From Trichostrongylus colubriformis (Eukaryota; Nematoda; Chromadorea; Rhabditida; Trichostrongylidae), in contig OZ022260.1 of the NCBI GenBank assembly GCA_963978905.1, positions 39,740,259-39,804,258 of the forward strand: a stretch of DNA of 64,000 nucleotides. The letters run 5' to 3'. Within the stretch, counting starts at the first letter, position 1; each line of letters starts with the position of its first letter. The position numbers and the translations under genes are program-made. Below are positions 35,931 through 48,900 of this stretch, piece by piece. The notes below the pieces were generated by a model. The model had not been told where the DNA came from. It made no database searches and worked only from the letters and a program-made list of their open reading frames with translations.

Positions 35931-38450
35931 CACTGCTACAATTGATATCCTACCATATATAATTCGCTTAGTATGTCTGTGTGTGGGTATGTGTGTGTGT
36001 TCAGCTGTCGGTCACGAAATTCTTATCTCGCGTTGCAGTAAATCTGGAACCCTTAATTTTACAACTTATATACGGGGGGTAGTAAGGGTTCCTAGCGGTG
36101 GTGTACCGAAAGTGATAGCAGCCGATAAGGGCTGTTAATGAGCCTCGAGGCAAATGTCGCGAAATCCGAATCACCTTTAGCGTTGATCCTTGAGTGCCAA
36201 CAGTCACAGGTGTTTAGCAGGGTAGAAGGAACCTTAATGGTGCGCAATCTAAAATGATAGTGGGTGACAAAATTTGTTCGGTAAGGACCGTCAATAGAGA
36301 AATGTCGCCAAATCTGTTTTGATCTTCGGGTTGCTCTTAGAGTGCCGATATTCATGGTGCTTAGCAAGGTGAATCGGGAACCTCAACGGTGCGCAATCCA
36401 AAATGGTATTGGTTGATAAGATTCCTTCTTGAGGAGCGTCAAAAGAGAAATGTCCCCAAATCTGATTGACCTTCAGGTTGCTCATAGAGCACTCATAGGT
36501 GTTTAGCAGGGTGGGACGTGTTTCGCCTTTCGCGTTGATCCCATACTCATAGGTGTTTAGCAAGATGGAATGGAGACATGAATGGTGAGTGATCCAAATT
36601 GATAACAATTGATAAGATTCTATAAGAAGTATTAGAAATCAAATGTTTCATCAAAACTGGTAACGGCTTACAGGGGCTGAGAAGAGCCGTCATGAAGTGG
36701 ATGGGAAAAAATCAGAAATCCGGTACACCGCTTGCCATTACTATGCGATCGCTATAGTAAACGCGTCTGATGCTCAGTGCCATTGGGTGAACATATTTTG
36801 TTCATGTTCTGATATCAGTTACCGATGTATCGACCACTAAATTGTCTAGCGTTCCAAATAACGTACATGTCTGTTTGTACTGCCATCTACATGGATGATC
36901 AAAACACGATCTAGATTTGTGATTGCAAAAAGTGATTCGTTCTCTCATGCGGTGAAGGCAACAATACTGGGTATCGACTGGTAGACTATGTATGTATGTA
37001 GTACTACAAATAGTTCTGCACGTTTGCAAAAACGATAAGCAACGATAATTGGCATATGGATCTACCACCAAAACGTAAGAATCACATGGTAGATCCATAT
37101 GCCAGTTATCGGTGCTATTTGACTGCCAAACTAGGTGGAAGTCCATATAGCGGTCGTTATTTGTCGAGATACCAGTTGGGCTAGCGTTCAGTACTGCGCT
37201 TATCACAACGTGGAATTGTGCGATATGGACTTCCTCATATCGGTTGATATCTACCACCAACATTGTGCACGTCCTTTGACATTAAGATCTTGATTTGTGA
37301 TAGTAAAGCAAGTGATCCATTTTTCATGCGGTACCAGCGTAGACCATGTAAAATACTAAATAGTGATGCGTGTTTACAAAAACGATAGCCATCTATAAGT
37401 GGCACATGAATCTACCACCAACATGTAAGAATTAGATGCTCAGCCAGTGGACAAACTGCTACCAATCGATGCAGTCGAGCACAAAATTGTCGATCCTCAA
37501 CCTATCTGAACTCCAAGTAGTGAGTGTATAATGATTAGTGGATAAACACGTTTCAGTGCTATCGCAGTGAGGGAGGGGGGGGGCATCCTACCACTGGACC
37601 TCATTTTTGCCTAAAGCAAGAAGGATGAGGCTTCTTTTCTCCTTTAGGGCTAAAGCAAAAATATACGCTTGAATGTGCAGAGTGACCCCACAAGAATCCT
37701 TCAGAAGTACTCAGATGTAAAACTTTTTGAGAGATGCCCCCCCCCCCCCCCATTGCGATAGCACCCACATTTCATTCCTGACGGCATTGGTCGTCTATAT
37801 TATTGCAAGAAGGGGTATCGTCCGCTAAATCATCTGGTCCTCGGAAAAGTGGTGGTCTTCAACGGTGCGATATGCAATAGTAAATTACTATCAACTAGCA
37901 TCGACACCCAATAGCTTGAGCAGTGAATGTTCCGTAAGTAGACATACTTTGTACTCCGGTATCGGTGGCAAAGGGATGTTTCGACTGCTGAGTTATGAGG
38001 GACTCTATATAGCGGTATGTGTTTTTAGAGATACCAATTGAGCTAGCTCTCAGTTTTGCGCTTATCACAATGTCGAACTCTACGATATCTTCTTCCGATA
38101 TCAATGTCAGTATGGTCCATCTCCCCATTACATAATTCTATTCTGTTATTCGCGCAGTACTGTGCGATGGCTCAGCTGATTACAACATGAACGGAATATG
38201 CTCACCCATTGCCACTGCGCATCACTTCTAGTATATTGGTCGTATTGTAGTAATCAGCGGGATATCGCCGGATTTTTTACCATCCACCTGCTGGTGGTTC
38301 TTATCAACTTTATCAGTTGTCACCCACTTCCGTGACCGTTAAGGTTCCGATACCACTCTCTGTATCACCTATGACTAAACACTCCACCGGATAGCTGACT
38401 GACAACTTCGGCCTTCTTACCCTCCTTGTTGAATCTTATCTAATGTTATC
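35931..38450. repeat. Diverged tandem and inverted repeats, no gene
   Basis: 36000-36620: several diverged ~120-150-bp units containing AGGTGTTTAGCAGGGTGG and GATAAG. 36720-38140: repeated blocks with ATCTACCACCAAAACGTAAG and GATACCAGTTGGGCTAGCGT, including a local inverted repeat at 37040-37110. C- and G-runs near 37570 and 37736. No exon chain. Confidence 0.5.
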
Positions 38451-39920
38451 AAGTTGGATCACTCACCGGCCATGTTGCCGTCCCACACAGCAAAAGACCT
38501 GTGAATATCAGCGTTTCAGAATCAAAGTGAAATGTGAAACAAGACTCAAAACATCGAGTCTAACAGGCTCCGCCCTTCATAACAGAGCCGCCCCTAAAGG
38601 TCCACTTTGCCGAGCAGTGGATGATGTGAAGAAAAACAAGAATGATAGTTAAGTGATACTTATCGTATCGTATTACTGCAGTATTAATCGAAATTACGTC
38701 GTGCTTGACGTGTTGGCTTTCAAACGTCCACCGGTCCGTGTTAAAGATTGGAATAGATGACACAACTAAATTACTCCTAGGACTGCCTTCGAATGTCATG
38801 TAACACATGTTCACGTTACCTGTGGCATCATTCGATTGTTTCCGCTGTCATTTTCTTAAAGCATGTTCAGTGTAGCCTTCCTTTCACGCCACAGCGCTAT
38901 AGCAAGCGAATAAAGTATCACAAACATCCAGGTTCATTGTCATCGCTGCACAATGGTAAGGTGCATATCGCACCGCGCGTTGGCGGTGACGTCAGCAGTG
39001 CGCGCCGCATGCTCGTGCTAGTGTTTTTCCTCTCTCTTCAGAGAAAGGTAGACAGGTCGCTGAGGACTATCTTCAACGCTGGTAGCAGAGTTTCATAGCG
39101 AAGAGGAGACAGGAAGTTCAAACGTAGCTGAGGATCACAAATGCAGCTGCATGTAGTCAAAGCGAGCATGGTCAGAGGGTCGTGCAGCTGGACACAGTCG
39201 GAGAGGATCATGAACGAAGATGGAGCTGCTTTGTACTCATGAAGGAATACGCTATGCGTAGGCTCGCTGTTGAAATTGGTCAAGGAAGCTGATGGCCTGC
39301 GTTGGAGGGAACTGCCGTCTGACAAAAGAAACGGATCCCGTGGTGGCGCAGAAGTAACGCCGTGAAGATAAACGTTGATCTCCACCCTTCTTTAGGCATG
39401 TGGATTGGTTGACCTTGTGAAAGATGAATTTCAGTGTCTTCGCGAGTGTCACGCAACTCTTTGTTTTCGACAATGAAGCGCGTCTTTCAATCAGTAGGCC
39501 GCCGTAGACCGCGATTTTGCAGCTGCAGGGAATTGCGGCAATGTAAGATTTGAAGGTCGCAGCATCGCGTGCAAAAGTGACGCTACAAAATAGCGAAATC
39601 GCGAAGTCTGACGGCGACTGTAGGTATGTATTCACAAAGCTGTCTTATTTAGAGATCGCAATTAGCTTTTTAGAGACCATATTCAGTGAAAAGACATCGG
39701 CAAAATAAGCAGTGTTATAGAGGATGGATAAGTTAAGAATTGGCGTCGGGTTGAAACGCTTGAGCGTGGTGCACTACTATGTTCCCGTCATTTTCGTATT
39801 CTGTCATGCTATTCAGTGTGCTTTGCTTATCTCTGAAGATAAGTGTGGAAACTGGAAAACACTGGCAAAAGTCGGCGTGAAGTACGGTCTAGGTCATATT
39901 GATGCGTAAGCGTTATTTTC
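38451..39920. other. 5' flank of the Argonaute gene; no gene recognised
   Basis: Overlapping frames on both strands at 38790-39635 have no recognised content. A + frame at 39724-39909 precedes the Argonaute start but could join it only through a 17-nt intron, which is too short. Confidence 0.4.
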
Positions 39921-39927
39921 AGCAAAA
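39921..39927 (+). promoter_or_regulatory. Probable trans-splice acceptor and start context of the Argonaute gene
   Basis: CGTTATTTTCAG ends at 39922 and CAAAAATGG follows, placing the ATG at 39928 only five bases after the acceptor. With no upstream cis exon that fits, this is the usual position for nematode spliced-leader addition. Inference. Confidence 0.5.
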
Positions 39928-42900
39928 ATGGCTCCTTCATCAGTTACGACCATGAAAGCGGCATCTGAGTTTGAGGTCGACTTGAATGGATTCATGATGG
40001 ACATCAGAGCTCTACCAAAGGAGATATATCACTACAGAATCTCTTTGACGAAGGTCACGGATCGCAAAACTCGTGATCTCACACGCGGACAGAAGCAAGA
40101 GTAAAAAACTTTCATATTGTTTTCGAGTCAGATATCAAACAGAGTTAGCCCTTGGCAACTTATTCCTTATAAATTGCTGTTAGACGAACATTCATGTCGC
40201 AACTAGACCGATGTTGCATCAGTCTCTGTGGGTGGGGGTGGCTCTCTATGATAAAGACTGATTGGTTTCGTTGCAACGGTTGACTTGCTGATGGTATAGG
40301 CTTTGTTTCTGCTGTTGATGGTTGTGGTAATGCTTTTATGATTTTGTCATCGATTATTTTTGTAGTGCTTAATCGGTAACAGATCATACCCTGAAGTCTG
40401 ATAGATAAGACCGCCCGCACGCGGTGTCGCGCGCGCCACAGGCAGCCGTAGTTTTTAAAGAACCAGAGATGAAGAGGGAGTTTATATTGTGTTGTATATT
40501 GTATTTGTTAATATAAAAGCGAGTTGCAAGTAAAGGTCGTGCGAAAGATGAACACGGAAATTTCACAGTTGGCAAAGGAAAGTGAACGAGTGAGAGTGAG
40601 AGGCGAATCGTTGTTTAATGGGGGTTCCAATGCAAGGATGGTTTTCGCGATAGAATAGCGGTTGGACAAAAACTTTCCTTATTCCCTGTTATGACAATGA
40701 TGCACAAAGCCTCGCAGAAATGCGTCTTTCACCTTCTTTTTCCCCTGCAAAACGCGCTTCTGCTTGCCGCGTTAAGCTTTGCACCTGATGTAAGCTGATG
40801 TCAGCCCGTCTTCTAGTCCCTCAGAAATGCCTGAACAACTTATGATCGGCAGTCCACGGGAGGAATGATAAAATTGACCTATAAAAGCCAGATATACCAA
40901 AAGCGGCATCTGGAAAACGATGATGAGCTACGGAGAGGTAGCTGCTTTAGTTTGCGACGGTATCTATTCAATTTCTGAGGAGACGATCGTCAACAGCTTC
41001 TTAAGGGCCTTGAACCAAGAGTCATTTTTAGATGAGACAAGTGAGAATTTTAATTTTATGAATGTTTGTGACGATGTGGAGACTGCGTAGAAAATTCAAG
41101 ATGAATGACCATTGTTACATGGGTCAAACGAAGATTTTGATACGTGGTATCCATAGATATTAGAAATGAAGTTAAATAAACAGTTTCTACAATTCTGTCG
41201 TTTTTAATAATGAAGGAGCATCGCGATCCTGTGTTCTTTGAAGACTGCGCTTGCGTTCGCCGATGCGGCGCGCGACACCGCATGCGGGCGGACTTATCTA
41301 CAGACTTTAGGGTAAATACGATTGTTGGCCGAGCCTCACTTTTTTGCTTCGAAACTGAGTTACCCAAACGTAAGGAATGTTACGAGTTGGGGCATTCCTA
41401 ACCTCCTTTCTTTTAACCTAGTCTACTCCTAACTCCTGTTCCACTGAACATTTTTAGCTTTGCTGTGCAGGCGCGGCGACGTGTTTGCATGTCGTTGTTC
41501 AATACCCTGATGAAGAAAAACGAAAACCTCTTTCCAAAAACGGCAAAGTATTCGTTTATTTATGACTGTGGAAACAGTCTATACACGAAGAAAGAGCTGC
41601 CAATGGAAAGTGGCGATGGCGTGTTAAAGCTCGACCTTCTTCCGGTGAGTGGTACAGTAAATTTTCCCTCTAATCTTGTCCACCAGGGTTCGAGGACCAT
41701 TAATCTTTACTAGGCGAGCACTCGCCGCACTCCACGGTTAATCTTTTTGGTAACCGTTTTCAACCTATTTTTCTACTCAACATGGGTTTTTTAAGAAAAT
41801 TTAGTTTTTGACCTCCCCTCCAACCCTTGACTTCTTGGTCTTGCAGGATGACATAAGTTCATCGCATACCAAGCGACAGCTAGGAGCTGCTTGTGTAAAG
41901 GTATGATCTCACGGTGATTATTCGGAAACGTCCGGTAAACCACTTCCCATAATTGTTTTATTCAGGTAGAGGTTGAAATTCAATTCACGCATGCATTCGC
42001 TCCTGTTCTAATTGGCGAAGTCGAGCAAATAAGAGAAACTCAGCGGTTCCTCGAAATCTTGACATCTGCTGGAATGGTGAAGAAGTAAGTCATTTACTAG
42101 TGATGCGGAAGCAGGGTCAAGCTTCCGTTGAGGAACCCTCAACGGGGGGGGGGGGTCGTATTCGGTCCGCTAGGAAGGGGGGGGATCGTAACGTTTAGGT
42201 AGGCATTGATCGACAGAATTTCTATTGCTGAGGGTCTAAAGTGTAAGGAGAGAAATGATAAAACTGACTGACTGGGTTTGAACCCGAAGCTAATTTAACT
42301 TAATCATCAAGGAAACCTCATGCATGGCGCAATCCACAGCGAAGCCAACCAATGCCAATAACCCTTTCATTGATCCGCCGGAACCACGTACAGAGACACC
42401 TCCGAAATTCACCAATTAACCGTGGAAAGCGATACCTATCAATGGGTACCACCGTGGATGGACACTCCACAAACAATGGGATGTAAATGAAAAATGCTGA
42501 TATGGAATTTTTTCATATCTTACTACGATTGGAAGTACGTAATCTGGTGTTAGCGGCCACTATGCGGACCGCAAAAACTGTAGTATTCATTGAGAATATG
42601 GATAAAATCCTCATGCATGACGCATTCCACAGTAAAGCTGACCGACGCTTCTCGCCCTCTCAGTAGGCGCTCGAGAGCGAAGGATGCGTACGAAAGAAAT
42701 TTCTGTAACAATGAATCAATTTTTCGGAAGAATCTTGGGAAGATCTCGCAAATTCGACGAAAGAAATTTTCCTCAATTGGCTTTCCTGAATTTTTCATGC
42801 TTCGTTTTGAAGATATGGCATAGCTAGGTAGTCGTTCGAAAGCGACAACCTAGCAGACTCCACCTCACCAAAACGCACTCATATGGTTAAGTTTGAAGGA

Positions 42901-45900
42901 AGTTATGGCCATTTGAATGAAACACTCCGAGATTTTCCTCATCTAATCCTCATCTGGAAACCCGTACCGAGAACTAAGCAACCATTAGGGAAAGCAAGCG
43001 GCCAATAGATATGTCTAAGGGAGTTATAGGAAAACAGTTCACAGCTGTTTGAAAGATGGGCTCTATGTAAAGTTTAAAGTGTTTTGAAAATGTCGGAATT
43101 TAGTATGGGGGAGATAACGCGCTCCATTCAAATCGCGACACCTTTTCCTTTCGCGCATACTTGTCGGCGATTCGTTCCTCTTTTTGTTTTCTTGTTGTTT
43201 TATAATGTTCTTTCGGTGTTTAGGGAGTTAGGGTGGGAAAAGTATGCTGCGCTCTATCCACAGCGTTAGAGACGGTCTCTAACGCTATGGTTAGAGCGCA
43301 GAGGGGCCGTAGCACTAGCCGATGGGTTCGAATTTTGCAGTGAAATGATTTTGATGAAGCAAACTCGAGTTTTTTTTTATTATCCTTGTGTTAGCCTAAG
43401 TCTGGGGAAAGGAGATTCCCTTTGCGTAGGCTTAGGCGAACACGCGTGAGTGATTGTGTAGTCCAGTTGAAGCAAATTTCTTGTAATATACCAATAAAAG
43501 ATATTTCGTTCATCATTTATTGCACTTATTTATTATTCATTGCAAAATGAAAACTATCAATAACATAAGTGGTAGGGGGGTCGTATTGAGGCCAATTTTT
43601 GGGAGAGGGTTCGTATTTTTCGAAAATTTTCCTCAACTGGACGCTTGACCCTGTGCGGAAGTATTTCCGAGATCATTGTGTTTGCTGGCTCGCCTTTTAC
43701 TAGCTTTTATTTCATTTCCCGGTCGGTAAAAGTATTGAGTGAATCATGTTTTATGCGTAGCTGTACACGATTCGCCAGTGCATAGGGTGAACCCAAGGGA
43801 AATTAAAAGTAACCAGTTGGGCTGGCGCACACTACTGCTCGCATCACACATGGAAGCATGTTTAATTGGGCCTGATCGATATCGGTCGATCAGTACCAAC
43901 ATTCGAACGGTTTGCAGAAACAGGAAATTCGCAAAAACGGAAAAAGGAAAAGATCCCTCTAGTCAATCTCGTCCTTCCGCATTGATCGGTAACGATCAAG
44001 CTCGATGTGTGACGCGCCACTAGAGTGCGCCAGCCCAACTGGTCATATGCTAAGTTCAGGATCCCTTTGCTGCGACGCGAAAAACGCGCCATTCTCTTTT
44101 CGAGGCTCCTTGCACCCTTACTAGTTGCTATCACTTCCAGTCCCTCACCATTGATGTCTCAGTACCACCCCCTTTATCATATCTAAAAGTTAGGATCCCT
44201 TCTTTGATGCAACGCGAGGTATGAATTTCCCGCCGTTGGCTTTTCGAGGCTCCTTATCAGCCCTCATCAATTGCTATCATTTGCAGTCTCTCTTCGCTGT
44301 GTCCCCTTACATCCCCCTTTTCACTCTAAAATTCAGGGTCCCAGCTTTGCTGCGACGCGAGATATTAATTTCCGGTCAAACCACCAACAGGCACCCTCAG
44401 CTGATTATATATAGTAGGATAGAAGTGGTGTTACCCAGCTAGTACGCAGAAAGTGACAGCTCGCGGCAGATAGCGGTTGTAAGTAATAATAGGAGGCTAT
44501 GAATGCGGAGGCTAAAATGCATAGGAAACCTCAGAAGGGTGGAAATAGCCAGCAGTGGCTAAGGTGAATAATGGTGTCCTGCTAGAGCATTTTTTTTCCT
44601 CTTTCCTGCAAATGCAGGGTATTGTATAATGTCAGAAGACGTAGGAGGAACGGTTCTAAGAACTTATGTGCTATGAAAATTTAGTAAGAAAATGAAATCC
44701 TACCATTTATTATGAAATTGGGATTCGACGTATAGAGAGTTGTTTAGTGAAGACCATATCCTGTTTGGAAACAAAGCATATGAGCGCTCATCGAAGAATG
44801 ATGCACCATTGCCACAAGGAAAAATTGTTAAATGTGGGTTCGAGAAAAACTGCCGCGTGGTGGTTTCGGCTGGCGAAGCTCTGGCAATGATGCAGATCGG
44901 AGGTATCAGTTTTGTTCCTTTACAGATTAGTTGTACGCGTAGCATTTCCATTACGTACTCGTGGCATTTAGCATTTCCATTAGGTATTGTATGGATCTGG
45001 GTGGAGATGGTTTAGTGACAGGTGGCGTGCGCTCCCAGTCTCATGGTGCGTGGATCGAATCTCGCATCAACTCCTGCCCAGACCAACCAAGACTTCTATC
45101 CCTATGTGAATTGGTACCAGACCGGTCCCACAAAGTCATCGTTTAATCTTTGGTACCAGACCGGTCCCGCAAAGTCATCGTTTAGGCTGAATAGCATTCA
45201 CTTGCTACACGACTCTGAGTGAAATTAGAAGCGTAGCACATCTCGCTGAAGGGAGTGTTTGGCGCCAAAAACTATAAAACTATCCTTTTATTGTCGCGAA
45301 GTCGCTCATTTCTCATTTCAGCGAAGAAGTCGCCCTTTTTCTCTCAGACGTCGGTTGTGAACTTTTGTGAATCCTACCTTGGACTTGATAATCGTCGTGG
45401 CGTGACTTTAGAAGACGCACTGAGAAACAAAAAGTCTGCCGCGGAAGTTGTGAGGCAATTGAGAGGTGATGTTGCTTCTCTCTGTCGTTAGAATTCCTTA
45501 GTACAGGGTTGACTTTTTATGTCTCTAAGCTTAAGCTATTTTTTTTTAAAAGTTGCAGCGAACGTATCTCAGTTTAAGATATCGCAGTCCGCACTACGCA
45601 CACAGAGGTCCCTCGAGTTCTCTACATCAGTGGGATGTCAAAGGATAGCGCTCTAGAGTTCGTTTGTCATCATTATCACTGCTTCCTTCATTTGATTGTT
45701 TTTGTCTTCTTCCAGAGCTAAATTCGAGCATGAGGGTGAAGAAATAACCGTCTACGACTACTTTCTGAAGCGATACAAACGAAAACTCGCGTTGGTTGTG
45801 CTGCCTTTATCACAGCAAAGTAGGAAATACCTGAGTAATGTTCCAGGTACCCGAATCTTCCATTGTGTATTGAGCGTAAACCACAAGGTTTCATTTATCA

Positions 45901-48900
45901 TCCTTTGGAAGTGCTGGAAATCGAGCGCGGTCAGCGAGTTACTACGGAAAAGCAAACGTCGCAGATGGTAGTTTAATTTTTTTCACTTCGTTGAGATTCA
46001 GATATTGACAGTTTCTTTCAATTTTCCACGAGACGTATGTGTCAGAAGATTTCCAGTGGGCTTTGAGTTAGCGGCCAATATTACAGTTGGGAAATTGTAG
46101 TTTGAATGGATCGAAATGAGGGCTCAAGGAACGGAGGCAGTGTAGCATCGTGCTCTTGTAGCTCTTACTTCTTTTGAAGGCGGAGATATAATTCGCCTAG
46201 CAGAGAATCTTACTTTTTTATTCTCTTAATTTGAGTTTATTACAGGTCCTGCACATTTACTCGTCAGTACATTTCCTAGGTGTTTTACCCATAAATACTT
46301 TTTGAGTACTTTTCAATTCCTTCTACGCATCTCGCTAAAGAGATCCGGGCTGGACCAAATCTTCAAACGTTCCTTACCTTCTTCTTAGCCATCGTTCCCC
46401 TAACTGGATTGCTCACCTTTTCCGTCGGCTTATTTTAAATTTCAAAGTGTTTTTGTTTCGGTAAATGTTGCTGTTCTAGTCGGAATCGATGATCAGAGAA
46501 TGTCAGCTGCCTCCGTTGCAAATGAAGAAACACATCGATGAGCAGATCAAATCAGCTGCGCTCACTAACGAAAATCCGTATTTAGAGGAGTGGGGAGTGA
46601 GTTGCAGTAAGATTTTTAGTTTTGCTAGGGATGATTTTGTGCATTATTTTGTGATAGCCCTCATAAATCGTAGTGCAATTCAAGACGGGCAGTGCTTCCG
46701 AAAGCGCTATAGAGCGGCTCGTGAGAGTCCAGTTGTCATTAAACCCGTATCCTGTGAAGACTATCACTTTGCTATGCCGTGCCAGTGGCTTAATTTGAGA
46801 TGAGGTCGCTGATACGGTGTAAGAAATGTAGCAACAAGAAATTTAGTGACCCTGGTTGACTCTGTAAAGTCTGTGTACTGCTTACATGTCTTCACTTTAT
46901 GGGGCCAAAAGTTTTCTGGCTGAATGGATTAGGTTACGGAATATGGTACACTGGGAGGCGCTCATTGCTGAAGTATCGCGACGGATGTGATTAAGGATTT
47001 AGAGGTCACGGGGAGCGTTGAGAACTATACCAAATCGAAGTAAAATCAGATGAGAAAGGAGGGTATTCAGGTCACAGTATCAGCGTTAGACATGAAAGTC
47101 CATCTTTTAAAGTTTCTCAATGGACAACGAAGCCACTCCTCAGGTGAAAATCTACAATCGGACAATGCGCTCCGTTGCACAACGTTTGTACCCGCCTGCT
47201 ATCATCTATGGAGGGTCTATGAAAGTGCAACCGAATCATCATGGCGAAATGCAGTGGAGACTAGGAGCAAGGGAACAGTTTGTTGAGGCAGCGAATCTGC
47301 ACGGAAAGTGGACATTCATAATCTTCGATGGATGCGTCCGCAAAAACGATGTAGAGTAAGTCTGGAAATGTTTCTGCAGTTGTTACAAGCATGCTGGGTT
47401 ATGAGCAAAAGCTTCGGTGTCTGACGGAACTCGAACCCGCACTCCTTGCTTCCCGGGTATATGTGCTGATCCATTTCACTGCCGACACCCGTTTCACCTT
47501 GACTCAGCTTCTGAATGGTATATTTACCATAGCTTATCAGCACTCATACGTAGAGCCGGTTGGCCAGTGTCGGCATCGAACTGTGAAGCTGGAAGCTGTG
47601 AAGCTAAGCTATCAGCATACTTGTAACAACTTTCGCATCGCGGGCTGCGGCGAAAATCAGTGTTATTAACATTAAGAAATATCAAAATCAACATCTACTC
47701 GAGTTTTCAGCTTCACGTTCGATGCCGATACTGGCCATTCCGGGAAGTTATACGTGGGAGTGCTGATAACCTGTGGTAAATATACCATTACGAAGCAGAG
47801 TCAAGGTGAAACGGGTGTCGCTAGTGTAATGGATTAGCACATGTTCCCGGAAAGGATGAAGTGCGGGTTCGAGTACCGGCGACACGGAAGCTTTTGCCCA
47901 TAACTCAGCATACTTTTGACAACTTTCGCATCGCGGGCTGCGGCGAAAATCACAGCTATCAACATTCGGAAATGTTTCTGCAGTATTTCTAGGATAGCTA
48001 GGAGCAGAATGTTTTGACTTTTCCTTTCAAGGTCTTTCATCGAGGCATTCTCGAGGTACTCTTCGCAACATGGCGTGCAGCTATCAACTCGAGATGTAAG
48101 TCGCACTTTTCTGTCGAGAAAGCTGCTGCAGCCTTTCACTCTTTTTGGGTTCCGATGTTTCTGGCTTGACGTGATGTCAAGTTCGACTTGGAAATCAGGG
48201 TGATTTTGCAGAGCACTCGGTGTTTTTTTTTTGGGTCGCACTCGATTTCATGTCTTTTTTCATTCTTCTCACACGTCATACACCGCCATGCCATAATTAT
48301 CTGATTAAGCTTTGTTCAAAGGTCTCCGTATTATTCTTCCTTCATAGTGTTTAGGTCGCAGTCCCTCCTCAATTTCATTATTATGATGCACCAGATTTTC
48401 ATACTGTTAGCGTAACCTTTTTTTGTCCTGCATGTTTTCCTATTTGTACCCAGTGAAATATCAGGATGCCGTGGTGATTGGGGGATGTTTTTCTGACTTT
48501 GTAGTAGTCGTCTCTGCTTTTCTAGGCGTTTTCAACTCTCGATACTAGTCATCTTGATGTTGTTTTTTATATTTAATTTCTTTGTTTCGTCCTATTTTTG
48601 TTTACTCCAACCAATATTCTGTATATATATTTATTTAAATATTGACGTTTTCTGATAAGTTTTTTACACCTTCATTATTCCTTTGGTTTTCTATTCACCT
48701 CAACTCACCGATGAGCCTCGGAGGTGAAAGAAAACAAAGTGGCTCGTATGGGTATAAAAGAGGCGAAACGAACCACTGACCAATCTAAACGATTTTCTTA
48801 TCAAACAACTTTTTGATTTTTTCTCCTTTTTATTGTAGTGTTAAGTTCGCGATCCCTCTTCAATTTCATCATTATAATGCACCAGATTTTCATAACATTA

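Noticed and set aside
39724..39909. 61-codon + strand frame directly before the Argonaute start
   Set aside because: Joining it to the Argonaute would need a 17-nt intron, it has no Argonaute similarity, and the acceptor at 39922 is better explained as a trans-splice site.
47815..47887. Functional tRNA gene
   Set aside because: Acceptor-like ends pair, but the T-stem is imperfect and a mirrored copy lies in a foldback, so a tRNA-derived repeat is more likely.
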